NCBI GenBank assembly: GCA_015487435.1
Contig: WFPU01000008.1
Span: 1-5,109, forward strand
DNA: 5,109 bases
Direction: 5' to 3'
Source of the DNA: Sulfurimonas sp.
GTDB lineage: Bacteria > Campylobacterota > Campylobacteria > Campylobacterales > Sulfurimonadaceae
Positions 1 to 5,109 of the stretch are shown in pieces. A program made the position numbers and the translations under genes. How positions within the stretch are numbered: the first letter of the stretch is position 1; each line of letters opens with the position of its first letter. The notes beneath the pieces were generated by a model. It searched no databases. It had not been told where the DNA came from and saw only the letters and a program-made list of their open reading frames with translations.

Positions 1-771
1 CCTTTTAACAGTAATAAAAAAGGAAAAATACTTTTTAAAAATGATATGTTTTTATTACTATTAGATTTTTTAAATAACGAACATAAATTTAAATTCAATT
101 TTGAATACAAAGTAAAATATATGCTTGATGAACTTTTAAATGTTCTAAAATTAGTTGATATATCAAATAAAAATAATGACAAACCATTGTATATGGAAAT
201 AATAACTGATGGATTATCAATTGATACACTAGAGTTCAAAATTGAAACACTTGATGCTAAATGGATGTTATCTTGTTATGATACAACGAATAAGCTAAAT
301 GAAATTTATCACAAAATTAGTATTAAACAAAATAGTTTTATAACACTCGAAGAATTAGAAGTTAACACTTCTCATGTTGATGTTATATATCAACTTTTAC
401 ATAATGATATAGTAGACTTTGTAAGTGAATTTACTCCCAACAAAGATATGAGTCAGATAAAAATAAGTATAGATAAAGCTGTTTATATTTTACCAATATC
501 ATTTTTAATTGATGGCTATGTAATAGGTGCTTTTATAATTCTTATATCTGATGTTGAAAAAATAGATGATGAAAATTTCAAAATAATTCCTTTTGAAAGA
601 AAAATTTATAATAAATTTACAATAAAATATGAAGATTTTAATAAAGAGTTTTATAATGAAATATATACTAGTATTTCTAATGAATTTAAAGATGATAATA
701 TTAATATAACATTATATACAAAAGAGTATACATATGATTTTGATGCTAAAGTAGTTGAGGAGGAGAAATGA
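1..771 (+). CDS. Hypothetical protein, 5'-truncated by the window edge
   Basis: I do not recognise this protein. The frame is open from base 1 to the TGA at 769-771, giving 256 visible codons. The first ATG in frame is at 46, but it has no convincing ribosome site at normal spacing and the frame continues upstream, so the real start is probably before the window. The product is rich in Lys, Asn, Ile, Asp and Glu, with an alternating hydrophobic pattern typical of a mixed alpha/beta soluble protein. Counting from the ATG at 46, residues about 146-168 form a hydrophobic stretch containing a GxxIGA-like turn; it is more likely a buried strand pair than a membrane helix, but this is uncertain. 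No catalytic motif stands out. Its stop overlaps the start of the following ATPase relic (ATGA), so the two were probably co-transcribed and translationally coupled. That hints at a shared accessory module, but no function can be assigned. Confidence 0.7.
   Translation, partial: PFNSNKKGKILFKNDMFLLLLDFLNNEHKFKFNFEYKVKYMLDELLNVLKLVDISNKNNDKPLYMEIITDGLSIDTLEFKIETLDAKWMLSCYDTTNKLNEIYHKISIKQNSFITLEELEVNTSHVDVIYQLLHNDIVDFVSEFTPNKDMSQIKISIDKAVYILPISFLIDGYVIGAFIILISDVEKIDDENFKIIPFERKIYNKFTIKYEDFNKEFYNEIYTSISNEFKDDNINITLYTKEYTYDFDAKVVEEEK
757..765 (+). promoter_or_regulatory. Ribosome binding site for the ATPase relic
   Basis: A purine run containing AGGAGG lies just ahead of the ATG at 768-770, inside the last codons of the upstream gene. 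It marks the original start of the ATPase gene. This matters because the rest of that protein is in a different frame from this ATG, so the start is fixed by the ribosome site and not by an open frame. Confidence 0.6.
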
Positions 772-1306
772 CTCTATATAGCAGGAGCAAACGGAAGTGA
801 TAAAACTACCTTTGCTAAAGAATTTTCTTTAAGAAATAATTTTTATTTTATAAACGCAGATGAGATTGCTAAAGAGTTAGATGCTGATAATCTAACAAAA
901 TACAAAATTAAAGCTGGACGAATATTTTTTCAAAAGTTTAATTCTAGGTTATTGTTTAAAAAATCATTTATGATAGAGACAACATTATCTGGTAAAATAC
1001 ATAAATAAGGCTAAGGTATTAAAATATAAAGTAGTTTTGATTTATCTGTTTTTAGAACAACCATCTATAAACATAGGAAGAGTTAAAAATAGAGTTCTTG
1101 GTGGTGGTCATCATGTACCAAAAGAAGATATTATAAGAAGATTTTATCGTAGTAAAAATCTTTTTTGTGAAGTTTATAAAGATATAGTCTCATCGTGGAG
1201 TATATATTATAATTCAAATGAAATTTTTGAAAAAGTAGCGGATAATAATAAAGTGTTAGATACTCAAAAATATAATAAATTTAAGGAGAATACAAAATGC
1301 AATTAG
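768..1306 (+). pseudogene. Zeta-toxin-like AAA family ATPase/kinase, frameshifted remnant
   Basis: The three-frame translation rebuilds a P-loop ATPase of the zeta-toxin-like type (COG4185-like). Intact relatives are about 190-200 residues; this span would give about 180. The ATG at 768 reads MTLY and then leaves frame, ending at a TGA at 798. From 772 the second frame continues as IAGANGSDKTTFAKEF, an INADEIAKEL motif, an IKAGR segment and IETTLSGK, ending at a TAA at 1006. A third frame, open from about 1001 to the TAG at 1304, gives KVVLIYLFL, the RVKNRVLGGGHHVP lid-like segment, the IIRRFYRS motif and a SWSIYYNS motif, all in family order. The Walker A motif reads GANGSDKT where GxxxxGK[ST] is expected, so a key Gly is Asp. 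The first break fits loss of one TA unit from a TA run at 775-780; the second fits a small deletion near 1001. The functional family phosphorylates small metabolites or nucleotide sugars in some members; this copy is presumably inactive. It overlaps the next gene by 10 bases. Confidence 0.85.
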
Positions 1307-1515
1307 ATGCTAAGCTAAATGAATATGAGCTAATTCAACAAATAGGTAACAATGCTGTGAGAGAAGTTCAAAGAAAAAGTCTTGAAAATGGGATTCCTAA
1401 TGTTTACAGTAAAAATGGGGTTATATATTATCAGCTTCCTGATGGAACTATTACTATGCAAAACCCTTTTGAGAGTGGAGAGTTGCAAGAGAGACTTAAA
1501 GAGTTGGTAGGTTAA
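1297..1515 (+). CDS. Small protein, putative antitoxin or partner of zeta-like ATPase
   Basis: This 72-residue protein is intact and well supported: AAGGAG at 1283-1288 lies 8 bases before the ATG, and the start overlaps the end of the ATPase relic by 10 bases. Residues about 4-31 look like a charged amphipathic helix (ELIQQIGNNAVREVQRKSLE). They are followed by NGIPNVYSKNGVIYYQLPDG (residues 31-50), which looks like a beta hairpin, and then a short acidic C-terminal helix. From memory, short proteins with a helix followed by a 'G-[IL]-P-x-V-Y...G-x-I-x-Y...PDG' pattern are often encoded next to zeta-like AAA ATPases, so an antitoxin or partner role is plausible. That is inference from context and pattern, not a recognised domain. 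The gene stays open and is well spaced for translation although its neighbour has decayed. Its stop lies 5 bases before the DUF58 start, so it may now be the first gene of the Bat transcript. Confidence 0.75.
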   Translation: MQLDAKLNEYELIQQIGNNAVREVQRKSLENGIPNVYSKNGVIYYQLPDGTITMQNPFESGELQERLKELVG

Positions 1516-1523
1516 ATAGATTG
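1509..1523 (+). promoter_or_regulatory. Weak ribosome site and TTG start of the DUF58 gene
   Basis: In this frame, stops at 1470 and 1497 leave the TTG at 1521-1523 as the only usable upstream start; the next in-frame ATG, at 1575, would remove conserved N-terminal residues. The only purine-rich match is AGG at 1509-1511, partly inside the final codons of the small gene. Weak initiation plus a 5-base gap suggests that ribosomes finishing the small gene feed the DUF58 start. Confidence 0.5.
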
Positions 1524-2351
1524 AGCAAACTACAAAAAATCTTAGTTCGTGCAAGACGTCAAGTCTTTAGTGAAATGATAGGAAACAATCCCTCTATCTT
1601 TGTTGGAGAGGGTTATGACTTTATAGAGCTTCGTGAATATATGGCTGGTGATGATATAAGGCATATTGACTGGAATATCACAGCTAAGATGCAACGCCCA
1701 TTTATTAAAATATTTCGTGAAGAGAGAGAGTTAAATGTAGTTTTAGTTTCTATTTTAAATGGAAGTGTACATTTTGGTTCTAAAAAATTTAAACAAGAGA
1801 GTATTGCTGAAGTGAATGCACTTTTGGGTTTCTCAGCTGTTAAAAATGGAGACCTATTAAGTTCATACATTTTTACAGATAAACTAATCTCTCACTCTAA
1901 ACCCAGCAAAAAAGTTCATCAAGTTCGTAAACTTACAAGTGAAATTTTAGACTTTAATGCAATAAAGCATAGTGTTGATTTTAAAGTTGTAGCTGATACA
2001 TTATATAAAAGATTAAAAAGAAAATCTTTGATTTTAATTGTTGGAGACTTTTTTGAGATTCCAAATTTTGCATTGTTAGCTAAAAAGCATGAAGTTATTT
2101 GTATAGTAGTTCGTGATAGACTTGAAGAGAATCCTCCTAAGATGGGTTTTGCTTCTTTAGTTGATCCTGAAAGTGGTGCAGTTTTAGAGGGTAATTTTGA
2201 TGCTAAAAGTGTAGAGTCTTATGCAAAAAAAGTGTATGCACATGACCATAAACTTTATGAGACATTTCGTAAACACCAAATAAGATTTACTAAAGTATAT
2301 ACTGATGACACAGCTAGTGTTAACCTTAGAAGATTGTTTGAGGATAGGTAG
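1521..2351 (+). CDS. DUF58 domain protein of the Bat operon
   Basis: This 276-residue protein is complete and near the usual DUF58 length (about 290). It carries the family signature at residues 29-70: GEGYDFIELREYMAGDDIRHIDW, followed by an Arg/Lys-rich segment ending in FREERE. The fold after it is VWA-like, with a strand at 72-77, a predicted strand and Asp at 169-176 (SLILIVGD), and a C-terminal RRLFEDR. No signal peptide or membrane helix is visible, so it should be cytosolic. DUF58 proteins are normally partners of MoxR AAA+ ATPases, possibly delivering clients to the VWA membrane proteins encoded downstream. One oddity is that the expected metal-site DxSxS after the first strand is replaced by I78-x-N80-x-S82, so metal binding in the standard way is unlikely. 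It starts at TTG, 5 bases after the small gene, and ends directly against the next start with no gap. Confidence is high for the family and low for the exact biochemical role. Confidence 0.93.
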   Translation: MSKLQKILVRARRQVFSEMIGNNPSIFVGEGYDFIELREYMAGDDIRHIDWNITAKMQRPFIKIFREERELNVVLVSILNGSVHFGSKKFKQESIAEVNALLGFSAVKNGDLLSSYIFTDKLISHSKPSKKVHQVRKLTSEILDFNAIKHSVDFKVVADTLYKRLKRKSLILIVGDFFEIPNFALLAKKHEVICIVVRDRLEENPPKMGFASLVDPESGAVLEGNFDAKSVESYAKKVYAHDHKLYETFRKHQIRFTKVYTDDTASVNLRRLFEDR

Positions 2352-2756
2352 ATGTTAGAAAAAAGTTACGATATTGAACTTCATGATATTAAAACAATAG
2401 TTGATATTCAAGAGTATTCTTTTTATTACTTTTTAGGTATCTTGCTGATTGTTCTTATATTAGTATGTGTAGTTATCTATTTTATATATAAATGGTTTAA
2501 AAATAAAAACGTTTATAATCAAAGAAAAGATTATTTTAATAAATTTGATAGTTTGGATTTAAATGATACTAAAAAATCAGCATATGCTATAACTAAATAT
2601 GCTTCAATATTTAAAAATGATAGTGAAAAACATGCAGAGATATTTGAGTTAATTACAAAAAAATTAGAACCGTACAAATATAAAAAAAATGTAAATAAAT
2701 TTGATGAAGATACTTTAAGAGCTATAAAAGAATACAAAGAGATTATAAATGTTTAA
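2352..2756 (+). CDS. DUF4381-like single-helix membrane protein
   Basis: This 134-residue protein lies between the DUF58 and BatA-like genes, the position usually held by DUF4381 proteins in Bat operons. Near the N-terminus LHDI (residues 10-13) and IVDI match the 'L-x-D-I' opening of that family. One strong membrane helix follows at about 25-47, flanked by Lys-rich sequence at 48-60 (KWFKNKN). That charge pattern puts the N-terminus outside and the remaining 85 residues in the cytoplasm, where the sequence is charged and helical (AYAITKYASIF, then ELITKKLEPYKY). A role as a membrane link between the cytosolic DUF58/MoxR pair and the periplasmic VWA proteins is plausible but is inference. The ATG directly abuts the DUF58 stop, with AGGATAGG at 2341-2348 as ribosome site, and the 3' end overlaps the next gene by 8 bases. 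The family call rests on position, topology and the short N-terminal motif, because sequence conservation is weak. Confidence 0.8.
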   Translation: MLEKSYDIELHDIKTIVDIQEYSFYYFLGILLIVLILVCVVIYFIYKWFKNKNVYNQRKDYFNKFDSLDLNDTKKSAYAITKYASIFKNDSEKHAEIFELITKKLEPYKYKKNVNKFDEDTLRAIKEYKEIINV

Positions 2757-3669
2757 CGAGATATATTTTGAGTATCCAATACTAGCATTATTGATTTTAA
2801 TCTTTATAGGGTGCAGTTTCTTTTGCAAAATGAGACTACAGTCGTTATATTTTCCACATACTACTAGCTTTATGAAAGATACAGTTAGTAGTTCTAAGTT
2901 TTTATTTTTTTTAAAATGGCTAATAATTGTTACAATGATACTATCTCTTATGAGTCCTGTAAAGGATGAACCTTATGAGCTTGAACCAAAAGATGGATAT
3001 GAGATAGCATTAGTCCTTGATGCTTCTCAATCCATGCAAGTTGTAGGTTTTGATATATCTAATCCTAACTCAACTCGTTTTGATGCTGTAAAGGAGATAG
3101 TTAGTGATTTTATAGATAAAAGAAAAAATGATAACATTGGTTTAGTTGTTTTTGGAGCTTATTCATTTATAGCTTCGCCACTAACTTATGATGAAAATAT
3201 TTTAAATGGTATTGTGAGTAACCTTTATATTGGTATGGCTGGAAGATATACGGCACTTTATGAGTCTATTGCTCAGGGTGTAAATCTTTTAAAGATGAGT
3301 AAATCTAAAACAAAAATAATCATTTTACTTACAGATGGTTTTAATACACCAAGTAATCAATTTCCATTAGATGTAGCTATTGATATGGCAAAAAAAGAGA
3401 AGATTAAAATATATCCTATCGGTATTGGCAGATCGGATGAATATAATAAAAAAGAGTTAGTTAAAATTGCTAAAGAGAGTGGTGGGATGGCTTTTGGAGC
3501 TGCAAATGCACGAGAATTAGCATTAGTTTATAAAAAAATAGATGAGCTTGAAAAATCTGAGATTAAAAATGAAACATATTCATATCTGAAATACTACTAT
3601 ACATATCCACTCTCTATTGCTTTATTTTCACTTTTACTTTATCTATATTTGAAAAATAGGAGGGTTTAA
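2749..3669 (+). CDS. batA: BatA-like VWA domain membrane protein
   Basis: This 306-residue protein has BatA architecture: membrane helices at about 9-26 and 52-69, a VWA domain at about 84-265, and a closing helix at about 286-301 before a basic tail (KNRRV). The positive loop between helices 1 and 2 indicates that the VWA domain faces the periplasm. The metal-ion-dependent adhesion site is complete: D91-A-S93-Q-S95, T168 in GRYTAL, and D196 in LLTDGFNT. Other family features are GLVVFGAYSFIASPLT (131-146) and IYPIGIGR (221-228). BatA proteins are thought to bind partner proteins through the metal site and form a complex with BatB at the inner membrane. The ATG overlaps the preceding gene by 8 bases, with AAGAG at 2737-2741 as ribosome site. 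Length, motifs and topology all look normal, and there is no sign of decay. The gene symbol is given by family and position, not by a database match. Confidence 0.93.
   Translation: MFNEIYFEYPILALLILIFIGCSFFCKMRLQSLYFPHTTSFMKDTVSSSKFLFFLKWLIIVTMILSLMSPVKDEPYELEPKDGYEIALVLDASQSMQVVGFDISNPNSTRFDAVKEIVSDFIDKRKNDNIGLVVFGAYSFIASPLTYDENILNGIVSNLYIGMAGRYTALYESIAQGVNLLKMSKSKTKIIILLTDGFNTPSNQFPLDVAIDMAKKEKIKIYPIGIGRSDEYNKKELVKIAKESGGMAFGAANARELALVYKKIDELEKSEIKNETYSYLKYYYTYPLSIALFSLLLYLYLKNRRV
3658..3664 (+). promoter_or_regulatory. Strong ribosome binding site of the BatB-like gene
   Basis: AGGAGGG lies inside the last codons of the BatA-like gene, 7 bases before the ATG at 3672. It is the best Shine-Dalgarno match in the Bat part of the window and fixes this start. 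Confidence 0.8.
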
Positions 3670-3671
3670 TA

Positions 3672-5109
3672 ATGGACTTCTTATATCCCTCTTTTATATA
3701 TTTTTTATTACCAATATTATTTATTATATTTGGATTTTTATTTATAAAAAAAGAATCACATCAACACTATTTTTCTAAAGAGGTTATGGAAAAATTAAAA
3801 GTAAATGGGCATTCTTTATCACTTCGCACGAGAAATATTTTGTTTTTGATAAGTGCTATTTTAATTGTCTTTTCATTAGCACAGCCAGTTATAAAAGATG
3901 GCTCAGTTGAGGTAAAAGCAAAAAGTTCAGATATTGTGATAGCGTTAGATATTAGTGATAGTATGCTAGCGCAAGATGTTTATCCAAATCGTTTGGAGTT
4001 AGCAAAACAAAAAGCACTTAAATTTTTAAAAGAGATTCCAGATGAAAGAGTTGGCATTGTCGCCTTTGCTAAAAATTCATATCTTGTTTCACCTTTGAGT
4101 TTTGATACATCAGCAGTTGCATTTTTGCTCTCGCAATTAGATACTTCTTCTATCACTCAAAAAGGTACAAACCTTTTGTCAATGTTAGAAGTGGTAGCCA
4201 ACCTAAAAACTTCAACTGATAAAAAATATCTATTAATTTTAAGTGATGGAGGAGATAAGGATGATTTTACTAAAGAGATAGAGTTTGCTAAAGATAATGG
4301 TATAGTTATTTTTATCTTGGGTATGGGTACCATAAAAGGTGCACCTGTTAAGCTTGGCGAAGGTGGATTTATAAAACAAAATGGTGTGATTTTAATCTCT
4401 AAATTAAATGAAAATATATCTGAATTAGCTGCATCTTCTGGAGGGGTATATATTCAAAATACAACTTCACAAAATGATATAATGACCATGATTAGTGAGA
4501 TTAGCAAAATTAGTGACAAAAAAGAGCTTAAAGCCCAAGAGATTCAAAAATATATACCTCTTTTTTATTATCCACTCTCATTAGCATTGTTGTTAGTTTT
4601 AATTGCTATAAGCTCTTTATCAAGAAAGGTATCTTCACCTCTTTTAGTTCTTTTTATAGTTTTTATTATAAATCCAGATGCTAAGGCTGGTATATTAGAC
4701 TTTGTGGAATTAAAAGAAGCTAACAAGGCTTATGAAGCAGGGGATTATGAGAAATCAGCAAAATATTATGAGAGATATGCAAAAGAAAATGATAATCAGC
4801 AAAGTTTTTATAACGCTGCTAACTCTTATTATAAACAACAAAATTATGAGAAAGCTTTAGAATATTACAAAAAGGTTAAGTTTAAAGATGATAAGCAAAA
4901 AGCAAATAATTTAGCAAATATGGGAAACGCTTATGTAAAAATTGCAAAAGAAGATTCTTTAATAAATGCTAAAAAGAGTTATGAAAAATCTTTAGAATTA
5001 GTAGAAGATAAAAAAATAAGAGAGAATTTAGAAGCTGTTTTAAAAGAATTAGAAAAACAGGAGAAGCAAGAGAGCAAAGACAAAGAAAATAAAGACAAAG
5101 ACAAAAAAG
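3672..5109 (+). CDS. batB: BatB-like VWA protein fused to a BatC-like TPR region, 3' truncated
   Basis: The frame is open from the ATG to the window end, giving 479 codons and no stop, so the C-terminus is missing. Two N-terminal helices (about 8-25 and 55-72) precede a VWA domain (about 86-280) with a full metal site: D93-I-S95-D-S97, T166 in KGTNL, and D192 in ILSDGGD. Helix three (about 296-315) is followed by a short basic loop (SRK) and a fourth hydrophobic segment (about 322-334). From about 345 come TPR-like helices with Ala, Tyr and Gly at typical spacing: NKAYEAGDYEKSAKYYERYA, then NAANSYYKQQNYEKALEYY, then ANMGNAYVKIA. The visible end is a highly charged Lys/Glu/Asp tail. An even number of helices puts both VWA and TPR parts in the periplasm. 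Separate batB and batC genes occur in some bacteria; here they are one frame, as in many proteobacteria. The start lies 2 bases after the BatA-like stop. A BatD-like gene would be expected next, outside the window. Confidence 0.93.
   Translation, partial: MDFLYPSFIYFLLPILFIIFGFLFIKKESHQHYFSKEVMEKLKVNGHSLSLRTRNILFLISAILIVFSLAQPVIKDGSVEVKAKSSDIVIALDISDSMLAQDVYPNRLELAKQKALKFLKEIPDERVGIVAFAKNSYLVSPLSFDTSAVAFLLSQLDTSSITQKGTNLLSMLEVVANLKTSTDKKYLLILSDGGDKDDFTKEIEFAKDNGIVIFILGMGTIKGAPVKLGEGGFIKQNGVILISKLNENISELAASSGGVYIQNTTSQNDIMTMISEISKISDKKELKAQEIQKYIPLFYYPLSLALLLVLIAISSLSRKVSSPLLVLFIVFIINPDAKAGILDFVELKEANKAYEAGDYEKSAKYYERYAKENDNQQSFYNAANSYYKQQNYEKALEYYKKVKFKDDKQKANNLANMGNAYVKIAKEDSLINAKKSYEKSLELVEDKKIRENLEAVLKELEKQEKQESKDKENKDKDKK

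Noticed and set aside
1208..1276. TATAAT hexamers at 1208-1213 and 1271-1276 as promoters for the small gene and Bat operon
   Set aside because: Both lie in AT-rich codons of the relic with no convincing -35 element; such hexamers are expected by chance here. Transcript mapping would be needed to revive the idea.
1037..1306. A separate 89-residue gene starting at the TTG at 1037
   Set aside because: The frame is open upstream and its sequence is the C-terminal half of the ATPase family, so it is part of the pseudogene and not an independent gene.
291..1323. Exact 13-base match TAAGCTAAATGAA at 291-303 and 1311-1323, considered as insertion or attachment repeats
   Set aside because: Both copies lie in unrelated coding sequence, the match does not extend on either side, and short AT-rich matches are common in this composition.
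1330..1554. Minus-strand open frame of 74 codons opposite the small gene and the DUF58 start
   Set aside because: It lies opposite two well-supported plus-strand genes, shows no recognisable motif, and looks like an antisense shadow.
1613..1870. Minus-strand open frame of 85 codons within the DUF58 gene
   Set aside because: It lies entirely opposite conserved DUF58 codons and has no supporting signals.
2531..2737. Minus-strand open frame of 68 codons within the DUF4381-like gene
   Set aside because: It is antisense to a coding gene, and low-GC composition readily produces such frames.
5057..5109. Lys/Glu/Asp-rich run at the 3' end considered as a tandem repeat
   Set aside because: The GAC-AAA-type repetition is short and irregular, and charged low-complexity tails are usual after the TPRs of BatB/BatC proteins.

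Overview
The window is very AT-rich (roughly 30% GC by eye) and densely packed, and every gene is on the + strand. Neighbouring genes overlap or sit only a few bases apart. The composition, the use of a TTG start, and the close agreement of the von Willebrand factor A (VWA) proteins with what I recall from Sulfurimonas- and Arcobacter-like bacteria suggest a member of the Campylobacterota (Epsilonproteobacteria). That assignment is inference, because no marker gene is present.

Bases 1-1515 look like accessory DNA. They begin with the 3' part of an unrecognised gene (1-771). Its stop codon overlaps the start of a decayed gene for a zeta-toxin-like AAA ATPase/kinase (768-1306). That relic has two reading-frame breaks and a damaged Walker A motif. 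It overlaps a small intact 72-residue gene (1297-1515), which resembles the short partner proteins often found beside such ATPases and may be an orphan antitoxin.

Bases 1521-5109 are a Bat-type (Bacteroides aerotolerance-like) operon. It encodes a DUF58 protein, a one-helix DUF4381-like protein, a BatA-like VWA membrane protein, and a BatB-like VWA protein fused to a BatC-like TPR region that runs off the 3' end. Spacings are +5, 0, -8 and +2 bases, so the genes are probably co-transcribed and translationally coupled. In such systems a MoxR AAA+ ATPase works with the DUF58 protein, and membrane-anchored VWA proteins face the periplasm; the role is usually linked to envelope integrity, stress tolerance or maturation of exported proteins. 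No moxR gene is visible. The position just before the DUF58 gene, where it is commonly found, holds the toxin-antitoxin-like remnant.

The points most worth a second look are the eroded toxin with its intact small partner, its placement directly at the head of the Bat operon, the loss of the metal-site aspartate in the DUF58 protein, and a signal-peptidase-like site inside the BatB-BatC fusion. No RNA gene, CRISPR array, insertion sequence, convincing terminator or strong promoter was found. There is no gene-free stretch over 300 bases.
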